DNA from: Thermoanaerobacterium sp. CMT5567-10
Lineage (GTDB): Bacteria; Bacillota; Thermoanaerobacteria; Thermoanaerobacterales; Thermoanaerobacteraceae
Assembly: GCF_030534315.2 (NCBI RefSeq)
Contig: NZ_CP130558.2
Coordinates: 755,001 to 819,000, forward strand
DNA length: 64,000 nucleotides
Direction of reading: 5' to 3'
Shown here: piece by piece, positions 32,904 through 42,329 of the stretch
How the letters are laid out: every line of letters starts with the position of its first letter
Position numbering within the stretch: the stretch's first letter is position 1
Notes under the pieces: generated by a model
Databases searched by the model: none
The model's input: the letters and a program-made list of their open reading frames with translations, nothing else
What the model was told of the DNA's origin: nothing
Translations under genes and position numbers: made by a program

Positions 32904-33206
32904 TTATTGCTTCGTTCCTTGCAGAAGGTCATGCTTTTCCAGAATAACCTTCACCTCATCTACCGAATGGACAATCGCTACCACGCCTCCGGCATTGAGG
33001 ATTTTGCTAATAGTGGCTCCCTGCAGTTTTGTTGCCTTTCCCGATGGGGTTTTTACTTCAAAAGCTATAAACCGCCCATTTACACAGGCAATAATGTCCG
33101 GTATCCCGGCTGTGCCGTACATACCGCCATGTTCTTTCCAACAGAAACACCCCGGTATAGTCTTTAAGTACCGGAGGATTTTAGTCACAATACTTTTTTC
33201 GGACAT
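32904..33206 (-). CDS. VRR-NUC domain nuclease
   Basis: A 100-residue stand-alone VRR-NUC protein. Core: GTAGIPDIIACVNGRFIAFEVKTPSGKATKLQ, with the PD-(D/E)xK catalytic layout (PD, E-V-K), and a preceding WKEHGGMYG. ATG after TGGAGGATAAGAGG. Phage VRR-NUC proteins act on branched or structured DNA during replication or packaging. It lies beside the iteron cluster and primase-helicase gene. Confidence 0.9.
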   Translation of the reverse strand: MSEKSIVTKILRYLKTIPGCFCWKEHGGMYGTAGIPDIIACVNGRFIAFEVKTPSGKATKLQGATISKILNAGGVVAIVHSVDEVKVILEKHDLLQGTKQ

Positions 33207-33226
33207 AACCTCTTATCCTCCAAAAA

Positions 33227-33496
33227 TGTTACCTTTTTTCCTCTTGTAACCTCGTAATATCCAAAAAGGTCATTTCATAAATCCGCTTTCCAAGCGCTTT
33301 TCAGGATTTTGTTACCTTGTTACCTCTTTTTGGGGTAGGTGTATACACAAATATTTTTATTTTTATATATTTTTTATTCTTAAAAAGCAATGGTACTTTC
33401 GCGCGTATATATAAAGTTGAGGTAACAAAGGTAACATAGGTAACAAGTGGCTATTCATCAGCGTTTCGGGTGTTACCTTTTTGTTACCTTGTTACC
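33227..33496. repeat. Iteron cluster, probable phage replication origin
   Basis: Nine perfect copies of TGTTACC or its complement GGTAACA: 33227, 33310, 33318, 33421, 33430, 33439, 33471, 33482 and 33490, plus degenerate ones (for example TTGTAACC at 33245). Three are spaced exactly 9 bp (33421/30/39). Copies point both ways around an AT-rich core (33350-33385, mainly A/T). The cluster fills the 300-bp gap between VRR-NUC and the primase-helicase gene, the classic place for an initiator-bound origin. No coding frame explains it. Confidence 0.75.
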
Positions 33497-33506
33497 TTTT
33501 TCGAGG

Positions 33507-36062
33507 TTAAAGAGGTTCAATATCTGTGATCTCAAAGCCGCTCACATCGCATCGCTCTTTCAATATCGAAAAATCAAGAGCCCACGCTTTCTTAGTTTCG
33601 TTCCCGAAACGCATCGTTTTATTGCTCTCCAGAAAAAAGTCACTTTGCCTCAATTGCTTCAGAAACTGGTTATATGGAAGGCATTCCCCTGTGACTGCAT
33701 AATCGCGCCTATACTTGGTATAGCGGTCATATACATCGCAGAAACGAATCCCGATAACCTTGCCGCCTTTATCAAAAGTGTAATCCTGATTTGGAGCCAG
33801 TTTCATCCGGGCCATGATTTCCAGGGTCTGTTCTACAATGGTCTTGTTATTGCTGCCGCCATCCAGCAAGTACTCCTGCACACCGTTTTGAAGATATCGA
33901 ATACATGCCCCTTTGTTAATGGGAAATACTTCAGCCCACGTTACATTAAGGAATTCACACAGTTTGTTTACTAGGCTCAATCCGGCATAGCAACAGGCGA
34001 GATTATTGACGATACGAGATGGAAACTCATCAGATATCTCTGACTTTGCTTCCTCATACCACTTCTCTGCCTCAGCAACCGATACTCTGAGTGCTATATC
34101 CAGCAGGCTCCGACCGAAGCTGCCAAGCAGATCCGCTTTTGCACACAGCTTATAAAATGCTTGTCTATGGCTGGCTGGTTTTAAGTCCTTCTTGCTGAAT
34201 AGCAATTCTATGCTCCGTTCTCTGATGGCCGCTTCATCCGGCGATTCCTCACCAGCTACAATAATAGGCGCCAACAGTTCATAAGTAACAGCACTTTGAT
34301 CCGCCCTACCGCGGACACCTTCATGGCCGTCATATGCATCTCGAAGATGGTTGTATAAGGCATTTAGCCTTAACTTATCTATCTTTGAAGGCTTGAACTC
34401 ATCCATCAACTGCGGTATCAGATTCGATGATGCAGATTCCTTCATCAGCGTAAATGCAGTAACCTGTGTAGCCGCGCGGATTTTACTGCATGAAAATACC
34501 GGCAGAATAACCCGCTCCAATGTATTACTTTTTCCGCTGCCTTGTTCTCCGACAAGCAATAAATGAGGAAACTTGATACCTGATTTTTTTAGATGCGGTT
34601 TGATAAAGCACCCGGCCACCCAGGCCATTACTGATACCGTTTTTATGGGTTCGTTATAGCTGAGAAGCCATTCACCAAGCATAATAAGCTGTTCCTTTGT
34701 CAATGGTTCATAGGTTAGGATATCGGTTGTTATGCTTTTATACTTATCAAGCTGTACGATATCTTCAACAATGTTGCCTCCTGCTTCAATGGCACCATCC
34801 GTTGAAACATATACCATCCGCCCGCCATGCTCATAAATCCCAAGAGCCTTGACCCCAGTTTTTTGTACCCACTCCATTTCAGATATATAACCTTTCAGCA
34901 GTTCCAAATCTCCTTCTGAGCCAAAATAGCCTAAGGATATTGTCCGGCGGTTCAAGATATTTTTAAATTTTTGGATGTTATTGAAGTCGGTAGTCATAAA
35001 TGTCTGGCGGTATATTTCATCACGAATTGTAATAAGATCAGCAGTCATCTGCGTTTCATCTTCTGATACAATCATCTCCACCGGTTGAATGATAAAGTTT
35101 GTTATAGGATACACACTTTCGCCTCTGGTGCGGTAATACCTGCCCTCATGTTCAAAGATAACTGACTCGCTTTCGCGGCTGTATACGTTCTCTGTGACTT
35201 CAATGGCCTTATCCAGTGTCTCCTGCCCATATGTTGCTCCACTTGCATGATGTACCGTATCCCACTTTTCCCGGAATAACCCGGAATTTCTAAACAGCCT
35301 GTCCATCTGCTCTTTGTTTTTGCCTGACCAGAAAGCTAGCATACAGCAAAGGGCAAGGTCGGCTTCGGAATGGCTCGGATACCCTGCTTCCTGCCATTTT
35401 CCTTCCCATAGCAGATTAAATTCCTTATGGTTTTCGGCTGTCCGGGCTTTCTCCAGAATTTCTTCATCTGTAAGCGGCTCTAGCTTAACCACCTTACTGT
35501 CTTTCTTGCTTTTTCCTCTCCGCTTTTTACTTTTGATATAATTCTCATGTATCCAGGCTAGAGCTCCATTATCTTCAGCAATGTAATCAGGAGTCCCTGG
35601 CAGTCGCTCGCCAGTCATTGTGAAGTATCTGCTGTGGGCATACATTTCAACGCCGGTTTTAGTGTTTTTATTGCCCTTAGCAGGCATCTCCCCTTTATAG
35701 AAAATATGAAGCCCAGTTCCTGAAGGGCTGATTTCCGTATAGGACGGAAACCGCTCAAGGATATCCTTGGCGGTATCGCTTAATTCCCCAGTGTTTTTGT
35801 CGCGGCAGTGATCTATGTCTATCCCCACTAAACCTCCGCTTTTTGCGAATACAAAACCTAATCCGGTATAGAGGTATTGTTCTTTTGCCGCAATCGCATC
35901 GTCAAGCGTCGACCAGTCGTTTGGGTTAGTGCTTGAGGCTTTTCTACCAGTTAAGGGATTATAAGGGATTTTACTGTCTCTTCCGTCCTTTGTGTTTGGT
36001 TCCAGACGCCAGCAGATCCATTGCTTCCGGTTTGCCAATTCTTTAGGGAATGAGATGCTCAT
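33507..36062 (-). CDS. Phage primase-helicase (PrimPol-like plus D5/NrS-1-type helicase)
   Basis: An 851-residue replication protein. N-terminus RKQWICWRLEPNTKDGRDSK and GGLVGIDIDHCRD (metal DxD of archaeo-eukaryotic/PrimPol primases), then PSGTGLHIFYKG and VEMYAHSRYFTMTGE. After a linker, the C-terminal SF3/AAA-like helicase has HLLLVGEQGSGKSNTLERVILP (Walker A) and LIPQLMDEFKPSK (Walker B-like). It primes and unwinds phage DNA. The iteron array lies just beyond its 3' end. ATG after GAGGAGG. Confidence 0.88.
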   Translation of the reverse strand: MSISFPKELANRKQWICWRLEPNTKDGRDSKIPYNPLTGRKASSTNPNDWSTLDDAIAAKEQYLYTGLGFVFAKSGGLVGIDIDHCRDKNTGELSDTAKDILERFPSYTEISPSGTGLHIFYKGEMPAKGNKNTKTGVEMYAHSRYFTMTGERLPGTPDYIAEDNGALAWIHENYIKSKKRRGKSKKDSKVVKLEPLTDEEILEKARTAENHKEFNLLWEGKWQEAGYPSHSEADLALCCMLAFWSGKNKEQMDRLFRNSGLFREKWDTVHHASGATYGQETLDKAIEVTENVYSRESESVIFEHEGRYYRTRGESVYPITNFIIQPVEMIVSEDETQMTADLITIRDEIYRQTFMTTDFNNIQKFKNILNRRTISLGYFGSEGDLELLKGYISEMEWVQKTGVKALGIYEHGGRMVYVSTDGAIEAGGNIVEDIVQLDKYKSITTDILTYEPLTKEQLIMLGEWLLSYNEPIKTVSVMAWVAGCFIKPHLKKSGIKFPHLLLVGEQGSGKSNTLERVILPVFSCSKIRAATQVTAFTLMKESASSNLIPQLMDEFKPSKIDKLRLNALYNHLRDAYDGHEGVRGRADQSAVTYELLAPIIVAGEESPDEAAIRERSIELLFSKKDLKPASHRQAFYKLCAKADLLGSFGRSLLDIALRVSVAEAEKWYEEAKSEISDEFPSRIVNNLACCYAGLSLVNKLCEFLNVTWAEVFPINKGACIRYLQNGVQEYLLDGGSNNKTIVEQTLEIMARMKLAPNQDYTFDKGGKVIGIRFCDVYDRYTKYRRDYAVTGECLPYNQFLKQLRQSDFFLESNKTMRFGNETKKAWALDFSILKERCDVSGFEITDIEPL

Positions 36063-36484
36063 TTACACTGCACCTCCTCGCATCGTTCATTAAAATACCG
36101 GATCGGAATGCTGCGCTGCTTTGCCTTTTCAATCTCAATGGACATCCCTTTAGTAATTTTTCTGCCAAATACCCACACTTCTGAGCACTTTGACATCAAT
36201 ACCATGCCAAAGTACAAGCCCAGATTTCGCATTTGTTCATCATCGTCGTCCATAAACTGCGGAAACAAGAGGTGCGGAGCAATAGGTATGCAATTCCTGC
36301 TCACTGCAAAGCGGCAGTACCCCTGAGCCTTACGGATATTACGTTCTATATCACCAGTATATGGGCTGCAGATAAATACCATCGGTCTGTAAGGCGCTTT
36401 CCTGGCTTCCCGTTCAATCCGGAGCAGTGCTTCATAGGCTGTGGGGTCATAATATCCTTCCACGTTAAACTTGCTGATGCTCAT
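36059..36484 (-). CDS. Small nucleoside deoxyribosyltransferase-like protein (DUF4406/DUF7768-like)
   Basis: A 141-residue Rossmann-like protein: MVFICSPYTGDIERNIRKAQGYCRFAVSRNCIPIAPHLLFPQFM and MSKCSEVWVFGRKITKGMSIEIEKAKQRSIPIRYF resemble the nucleoside 2-deoxyribosyltransferase-like families frequent in phages. Possible role in nucleotide metabolism or base modification; not proven. ATG overlaps the start region of the next gene by 4 nt. Confidence 0.72.
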   Translation of the reverse strand: MSISKFNVEGYYDPTAYEALLRIEREARKAPYRPMVFICSPYTGDIERNIRKAQGYCRFAVSRNCIPIAPHLLFPQFMDDDDEQMRNLGLYFGMVLMSKCSEVWVFGRKITKGMSIEIEKAKQRSIPIRYFNERCEEVQCK

Positions 36485-36499
36485 GGTATTACCCCCTGC

Positions 36500-37297
36500 C
36501 TATGCGCTTTTTTGTTCACGTTCGATTACAGGCAATATACCTTTCTTGTTTTTAAGAAGGTCATAGATAAATAGCCTTCCTTTTTGTGTCCAATACGTGT
36601 GCATTACGCTTCTTTCTGCATCAATAGCATGAGTCTTGGACTGCGTGTATCCTTGATCGGCGTACTCCTGATATAAAAGCCAGCAGTTTCCCATTTTGTA
36701 CTGTACTCCAAGCTCATGAAGCAGCTTATTGAAAGCGCGGCCAGACATTCCGTAATCCTTGGCAATCTTGCTGATCGGCACAAGGCTTTTATTTTGCAAT
36801 ATGAGATCATAATAGCTCGCTTTGGGCTTCAACTCACTGATAATCTGTTTATTCTTTGCATTTTCTATTTCTAAAGCTTTCCGCCTGTCGCGTTCTGCCT
36901 TTAGTTCAGAGAAAATCCTGATGCCATACTCCGGATTAGAAATCATCTCTTCGATAACTTTATCTGTAGCATAAACTCCATATTTTCTGATCATGGGCAG
37001 CACTTCATCAAAGACCCATCTTTCAAAGCGTTCAGCAGCAGGAAGTTGGGATTTAACTATCAGTCTGAACAAATCACCTTCAGGAATATAATTTATGTTG
37101 ATGGTTTTTTCAGGATTTTGCGGATGAGGTACCTCACGTTTTGTTAGGTACTTACAATGATCTATTACTGCCTTGTGTGGGTTACTGTATCCCAGCATCC
37201 TTGCACAATCTGTTGCAGGGAAGTATTCCTTTCCATCAATAACGAGTACTTTAAGTTCGCCAAATTCTGTATTCTTAAAAACCTGTAAATTATTCAT
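36500..37297 (-). CDS. Phage antirepressor (BRO-N plus KilA-C type)
   Basis: A 265-residue protein. BRO-N domain: MNNLQVFKNTEFGELKVLVIDGKEYFPATDCARMLGYSNPHK (split reading), AAERFERWVFDEVLPMIRKYGVY. The C-terminal KilAC/Ant domain includes SISKIAKDYGMSGRAFNKLLHELGVQYK-like sequence. By family it binds a CI-type repressor to trigger lysis. No obvious cognate phage repressor is seen in the prophage. ATG preceded by GGAGGATTGATATT. Confidence 0.9.
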   Translation of the reverse strand: MNNLQVFKNTEFGELKVLVIDGKEYFPATDCARMLGYSNPHKAVIDHCKYLTKREVPHPQNPEKTININYIPEGDLFRLIVKSQLPAAERFERWVFDEVLPMIRKYGVYATDKVIEEMISNPEYGIRIFSELKAERDRRKALEIENAKNKQIISELKPKASYYDLILQNKSLVPISKIAKDYGMSGRAFNKLLHELGVQYKMGNCWLLYQEYADQGYTQSKTHAIDAERSVMHTYWTQKGRLFIYDLLKNKKGILPVIEREQKSA

Positions 37298-37301
37298 AAT
37301 A

Positions 37302-39224
37302 TCAATCCTCCATTTCTTTCATTTCTCCAAAATTTCTTCCTACCGAAGCCTCTGCCACAATAGGTACATCAAATTCAGGGAAGGGTTGTGTTTCCATACA
37401 CTCTTTTATAAAAACAACTGCTTCGTCCGCCTTGTCTTCCGGTAATTCAAAAACCAGCTCGTCATGTATCTGCAGTATAGGTTTCAGCCAGAGCCTTTCG
37501 GGAAGTCCACTGATGATGCGCCCACAGGCAAGCTTTAGAATATCTGCCGCAGTACCTTGAATGGGTGTATTTAATGCGCACCGCTCGGCAAACGACTTCT
37601 TGCCCCAATCTGATGACCGAATTCCCAGCAAGTATCTTCGCCTGCCCAACCATGTTTCTGAATAGCAGCTTACAGCAGCCCGCTTTTTTACCTCATCCTG
37701 CCATTTGGCAAGACCGGGGTATCCGGATTTCAAGTTTTGAATGATGGTCTCACATTCGGACAAAGTTGGGTTCAGCCCAGCTTTAAATTTAAGTGTTCTC
37801 TGTAAGCCAGTAGGAAACAGGCCATAGAACACACCGAAATTGCAGTTCTTTGCAATGGTCCTGCGCTCTTTATAATGTGGAGCATTTTTGTCTGCTGCCT
37901 CCTCAAAAGGAATGCGGTAAATAACAGAAGTGGTCTGAGCATGGATATCACCGCCAGTACGATAGGTTTCCAGCATACGTTTGTCCCTGCAATAAAATGC
38001 TCCGACGCGCAGTTCTATCTGTGAAAAGTCAAGGGATAAAAGAACCTTTCCGGCTGGCGAAATGATAAATTTCCGTACGCCTATTGGGTCATTATCTTTC
38101 TGCGGGCAATTCTGCATATTCGGGTTTCTTGACGCAAATCTGCCTGTCTCTGTCCCCAGTGGCATAAGGTCCGGATGAATCCTGCCGGTATCCTCATCAA
38201 TAAATCGAAGATAACCGTCTATATAGGTGGATTTGAGTTTGCCCCATTTGCGGTACTCTTGCACCAGATCAAATAAGCGAGCAAGTTCAGGCCTGTTGGA
38301 TTCACACCATTCTTTTAACAGGATCATGGTTTCATCATCGGCAGCTTCCTGATGTTTTGCGGTCGTTTTCATTACCGGAAGACCGAGATTCACAAAAAGA
38401 TATTTTTTAAATGCTGAAGTTGAAGCATTTGCCCCAATCTCTACATTGCCGATAATTCCGGCAATCTCTTTTCTGATACTGACAATCTTTTCTGCGGCTT
38501 CCGCTTGTTTCTTCAGCATGGCTGACTTATCCACCAATATGCCGTTATACTTCATTATCCCGACATATACTGATGTAGGCGATTCTACCTCTTCCACAAT
38601 AGTTCTGTGTTTGGGTAAAAATCTATCAAACCACTGATTGAAAACATGATACAAGCGAAGAGTGTAGTCGCTGTCAGCACAAGCGTAGCGGACAGTCTTC
38701 TCATCCTGAGGGTTCAATTCATCGAAAAACCGACCTTCAGTAACCGTTGAGAATTCTGTCATTTCTGCTTTGCAGAGTGCAGGCGCAAGCGTTTTAAGTC
38801 CGCTGTCAGCAAGACTTCTGAATTCCCACTTGCTTTTTAATGTAAGTTGTGATGCTGCAATCGTGTCATAGCAAGGCTTTTGAAGGACGATACCTCTTGC
38901 GTAAAGGAACATAGACTCAAAAGCCAGATTATGAGCAACTTTTATTACATCTTTTGATTCGAATAGTAATTTCAGATAATCCCATATTGCCGCCTGGTTC
39001 TCTGCATTTCGCCCGCTACGATGTTTAAGTGGAACATATATAGCAGTCCCTTCTGATACTGAAAAACTGATCCCTGTAATATCTGCTTTATGAGCATCCA
39101 GAGCTGCACTTTTATCGTTCCTCCATTTATCGCGGGGTGACGTTTCAAAGTCGAAAGCAAATAGGACAGTGTTTTTCAGATACTCTTTTATTTCAGACAG
39201 CATATAAACACATTTGTATCCCAT
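37302..39224 (-). CDS. Phage family A DNA polymerase
   Basis: A 640-residue replicative polymerase. 3'-5' exonuclease: FAFDFETSPRDKW (ExoI DxE), KVAHNLAFESMFL (ExoII), CADSDYTLRLY (ExoIII). Polymerase: LLSLDFSQIELRVGAF (motif A), RRTIAKNCNFGVFYGL (motif B), LQIHDELVFELPE (motif C). No 5'-3' exonuclease domain. ATG at 39224 follows AAAGGAGAACCGC. Confidence 0.95.
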   Translation of the reverse strand: MGYKCVYMLSEIKEYLKNTVLFAFDFETSPRDKWRNDKSAALDAHKADITGISFSVSEGTAIYVPLKHRSGRNAENQAAIWDYLKLLFESKDVIKVAHNLAFESMFLYARGIVLQKPCYDTIAASQLTLKSKWEFRSLADSGLKTLAPALCKAEMTEFSTVTEGRFFDELNPQDEKTVRYACADSDYTLRLYHVFNQWFDRFLPKHRTIVEEVESPTSVYVGIMKYNGILVDKSAMLKKQAEAAEKIVSIRKEIAGIIGNVEIGANASTSAFKKYLFVNLGLPVMKTTAKHQEAADDETMILLKEWCESNRPELARLFDLVQEYRKWGKLKSTYIDGYLRFIDEDTGRIHPDLMPLGTETGRFASRNPNMQNCPQKDNDPIGVRKFIISPAGKVLLSLDFSQIELRVGAFYCRDKRMLETYRTGGDIHAQTTSVIYRIPFEEAADKNAPHYKERRTIAKNCNFGVFYGLFPTGLQRTLKFKAGLNPTLSECETIIQNLKSGYPGLAKWQDEVKKRAAVSCYSETWLGRRRYLLGIRSSDWGKKSFAERCALNTPIQGTAADILKLACGRIISGLPERLWLKPILQIHDELVFELPEDKADEAVVFIKECMETQPFPEFDVPIVAEASVGRNFGEMKEMED

Positions 39225-39239
39225 GCGGTTCTCCTTTCC

Positions 39240-39276
39240 GCCCTATCGGAGATAGAAAGTTCCTCTCCGATAGGGC
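39240..39276 (-). other. 12-bp perfect hairpin upstream of the polymerase gene
   Basis: GCCCTATCGGAG / CTCCGATAGGGC (39240-39251, 39265-39276), loop 13 nt, just before the polymerase ribosome binding site on the minus strand. It is not followed by a T-run in that direction, so it is more likely an RNA-processing or translational element than a terminator. Confidence 0.6.
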
Positions 39277-39282
39277 CTTTGA

Positions 39283-40035
39283 TCACTTAAGCGGCTCAGT
39301 AATTTCACCTGATTCAGGGTCTACATTTATTACCTCTTCACCGGCAGGTTCAGTGTCATGGCCGACTCGGGTACTGAATGCTTTGACCTGCTCGGAAAGC
39401 TTGGATATCAACGCATATTCGTCAGCGGTCAGATCCCGATCTACAGCAAACTGAGCCTGTGAATAGGTGATACCGCTTGAATTGGTCGCCTTTTTCAATG
39501 AAAAGCGGGTAACTACGCTGTTCGATTTTTTACCTTTAGAAAGCAGCCTTTTGATGTAGCGGGAAAACTCTTTAAGCGATCCAGTAGGCAATGAGAGTAT
39601 CAACGGGAAAATCTCCCCTTCACGCAGTACATATATCCTGCGGCGGTTCTTGCAAGCTTTGCTGCCGTTTTCCCCCGAACCGAACTGATTATATGGACAT
39701 TTGGCACAGCTTCCTCCGGGGTCTCCTTCACCGGTTACACCATCAAAGCTTCCACAATCTGGCGGGTTACTGCCTCCGGTATACTTGTCCTTGAAATATG
39801 CGTAAAGTGGATGATGATAAAGGATAACAGCTGAAAATTCCTTGACGGTATCCGGTTCTCCGGGATTCTCCCCAGGCACTTCAAATACTGTGCTGCCTGC
39901 GGACGGGATTTTTATGCGTTCAAAAGTCATGTCAAGACCGTCAAGCTCTGATGCCATTGCCTCATCAAGGTTGAAATCAGCGAGTTGAAGGAAACCTGTA
40001 TTTTCGTTAATAGTTACGAGTTCATTGTTTTTCAT
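39283..40035 (-). CDS. Conserved phage replication-block protein with a cysteine motif
   Basis: A 250-residue protein. Central segment PPDCGSFDGVTGEGDPGGSCAKCPYNQFGSG...KACKNRRR has about four cysteines, like a zinc or Fe-S site; the C-terminal half has alternating strands (EIFPLILSLPTGSLKEFSRYIKRLL) and an acidic tail. It lies between helicase/coiled-coil genes and the DNA polymerase, so a ssDNA-binding or recombination role is plausible, but I recognise no named family. Confidence 0.72.
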   Translation of the reverse strand: MKNNELVTINENTGFLQLADFNLDEAMASELDGLDMTFERIKIPSAGSTVFEVPGENPGEPDTVKEFSAVILYHHPLYAYFKDKYTGGSNPPDCGSFDGVTGEGDPGGSCAKCPYNQFGSGENGSKACKNRRRIYVLREGEIFPLILSLPTGSLKEFSRYIKRLLSKGKKSNSVVTRFSLKKATNSSGITYSQAQFAVDRDLTADEYALISKLSEQVKAFSTRVGHDTEPAGEEVINVDPESGEITEPLK

Positions 40036-40080
40036 GCTTTTATACCTCCGTAATTATGAATTTGAAATGTAATCAATATC

Positions 40081-40155
40081 ATTGTTCTTTGAAACATCGT
40101 TCTTCGAATCGTTATTCTTTGAACATTAATATTGGAGCATTGCTCTTTGAACCTA
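40081..40155. repeat. Short tandem motif TTCTTTGAA
   Basis: TTCTTTGAA or close variants at 40085, 40100 (TTCTTCGAA), 40115 and 40143 (CTCTTTGAA); the first three are spaced exactly 15 bp. They sit in the 122-nt gap before the 39283-40035 gene. Possible operator array or recombination residue. Confidence 0.55.
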
Positions 40156-40156
40156 T

Positions 40157-40573
40157 TCACCTTGCTGCTTTCCGCACAGTTACTGTTGTCTTTTCGAAGA
40201 CATTCACAAGGCCTTTCAGCCAGTCCGGAAGCTCGTCCCCATTCTCCGCAATCTGTTCTTTAACAAATGCTGACAGGGAATTTGCATTGACTGTTTCATA
40301 GATGAGTTCTCCAAAGCCTTTACTGCGTAGTGCGTCAAACAGTTCCTCCTTCATGCCTGCGGCAGCACTGGCTCTTGTTGTCGTTGAAAGGCAGAACATT
40401 GTTCCTGCTCTTGTGAAGTTTTGCGTCTCACTGCTGATCATCAGCTCAGACAGACGGTATTCGACCTCGTCAATCTCCGCATTTATGCTTTTCAGTTCCT
40501 CTTCAACAGCCTTCTTTGCCTCGCGCAGCTCCTTAAGACGGTCAGCAAGTTCAAACATCGCATTATTGCTCAC
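40157..40573 (-). CDS. Coiled-coil phage protein (gp33/Gp157-like position)
   Basis: A 138-residue protein from a GTG at 40573; GGGAGGTGAAAGCT precedes it and the first codons overlap the helicase stop by 11 nt. The N-terminal half is coiled-coil (ELADRLKELREAKKAVEEELKSINAEIDEVEYRLSEL). The C-terminal half includes LFDALRSKGFGELIYETVNANSL. Coupled translation with the helicase suggests a replication accessory factor. Family assignment uncertain. Confidence 0.68.
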   Translation of the reverse strand: MSNNAMFELADRLKELREAKKAVEEELKSINAEIDEVEYRLSELMISSETQNFTRAGTMFCLSTTTRASAAAGMKEELFDALRSKGFGELIYETVNANSLSAFVKEQIAENGDELPDWLKGLVNVFEKTTVTVRKAAR

Positions 40574-42055
40574 AGCTTTCACCTCCCTCTGGGGCAAAAG
40601 GATTTGCTCCTTTGCGGTAGTCGTCTATCAGCATTTTTGCAAGATCTGCCTTATTGCGCAGAGCAGTCAGGATTTTTGAGTCTACAGTACCCTTGGCGAT
40701 AAGGTAGATATATGTGCAACCGTTCTTTTGTCCAACTCTATGGATACGGGCTTTTGTCTGCTCGAAATTCGACATGGAATAATCAAGGGAGTAAAATACC
40801 ATTGTGCTTGCAGCGGTTAGTGTAATACCGAGTCCAGCGGTTGCAATCTGGCCTACAAACACCATGCAGTCAGGATCACATCGAAACCGGTGGACTTGCT
40901 CTTGGCGATCCTTAGTTGCACCATAAATACACGCATAACCGATGTTCTTCTTCTCCAGCAACCTGCATATGGCATGAATCTCAGGGATAAACCTTGCTAT
41001 AACAACCAGCTTATGTCCTTCTTGAATACTGCTTTCAAGGATATCTTCAAGAGCTTTCAACTTGGCATCACTGACTTGCTCGATTTTCCCACCGTCATCG
41101 CTTCCGATGAAGCCGCCGGTTAATTGCGAAAGACGAAGCAAGCGTGTCAGTATGTTTGTAGCTGTTACTTCTCCTGCTGACAGCTCAGTATAGCTTTGTT
41201 TGACAAGCTCTTTATATTTCTTTAAAGTGACAGGCTCAAGCTCAATATGGCGAATAATATCGGTGGTTTCCGGCAAATCCAGGCACTCCGCTTTGGTCGC
41301 CCGGAATGCAATGCTGTGAATCCTTTTCATTAAATCCTGTTCCATTGATTTTTTCAGCACTGGCGTATGGTTGCCATAGCCGACCATGTTGAAATAACGG
41401 TTTCTGAAGGCATAGAAGCTGTTTCCAAAGATGCGTGGATCGAGAAACTTATATTGACTGAATACATCTATGGCTTTGTTGGTTATAACCGTTCCTGTCA
41501 ATAGGAGCCGATACTGGGCAAGCAAGCCCAATCGGTGCATTGCTTTTGAAACCGCTGTATTATGAGTTTTAATTTTATGTCCTTCATCGGCTATGATAAG
41601 GTCAGGATGCCAGTTTGCCAGTTCCTTTTCCATTCTCCATGCAGATTCGTAATTGACTACCACCACATGGACACCTTCGCCAGTTAAAAATCTTAGCTGT
41701 TGGATTTTCTTTTGAATCGTGCCATTAAGGACTATAAGCTGATATGGGAAATCTGCGAACCGTTTAAACTCGTCTTCCCACACTCCAAGAATGGAAAGCG
41801 GTGCAACAATCAGCACACGTGTTATTCTTCCTGCAGCAAGCAATGCTCCTATAATGGCGATTGAGACAAGAGTTTTCCCGGTGCTGGTCAGCCCATTTCC
41901 ATCAGGAGCGCTGCACCCCATCCGGAAATGGCAGAAACACCACCACCCTTCAAAAGCCCAAATAGACTGCAGATGAAATTGAAAGCACGAATCTGATGCT
42001 TATATGGTCTGCCCTTTATGGGCATTGGAATAATTTCTTCGCGTTTAGAATGCAT
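40563..42055 (-). pseudogene. SNF2/DEAD-type phage helicase with a frameshift in the P-loop
   Basis: Two frames together encode one helicase of about 497 residues. From ATG 42055: MHSKREEIIPMPIKGRPYKHQ ... GWGAALLMEMG then TGA. From ~41890 in another frame: GLTSTGKTLVSIAIIGAL (Walker A), LIIADEGHKIK (DEGH), TGTVITNKAIDVFSQY, ATAGLGITLTAAS, ARIHRVGQKNG (motif VI). One base is missing in a G-run at about 41892-41894 (GGG seen, GGGG expected); restoring it joins MEMG-LTSTGKT. Either a sequencing error or a real inactivation. Start overlaps the upstream gene by 11 nt. Confidence 0.85.
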
Positions 42056-42248
42056 CAAGATCATCTACCTCCGAAACTTCGCGGATATCGACAGACTTTA
42101 CACTGTTACCAGGAACAATAATCGTTACTCTCTGTTTTCTCCCCAGCAGATATTGCAAAAACCTTTCTCGTAGAGTGACATTGCGACATTTCACAATACC
42201 TAAATCTCTGTCATTATCCGAGATATTGATTTTGAGTTTGTGTTTCAT
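42045..42248 (-). CDS. Small phage protein upstream of the helicase
   Basis: A 67-residue basic protein (MKHKLKINISDNDRDLGIVKCRNVTLRERFLQYLLGRKQRV...). ATG after GAGGTGAAAAGAGCAT; its last codons overlap the helicase start. Sequence VTIIVPGNSVKSVDIREV suggests a small beta fold. Function unknown. Confidence 0.68.
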   Translation of the reverse strand: MKHKLKINISDNDRDLGIVKCRNVTLRERFLQYLLGRKQRVTIIVPGNSVKSVDIREVSEVDDLDAF

Positions 42249-42329
42249 ATGCTCTTTTCACCTCATCTTTCTTAGGACTGATGTTTTGGCCCTCACTGTT
42301 AGGCCACGAAAACAGTAAAAGTAAACCCC

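Noticed and set aside
33227-33496. CRISPR array
   Set aside because: Units are 7 bp, both orientations, irregular spacing and no spacers; fits iterons.
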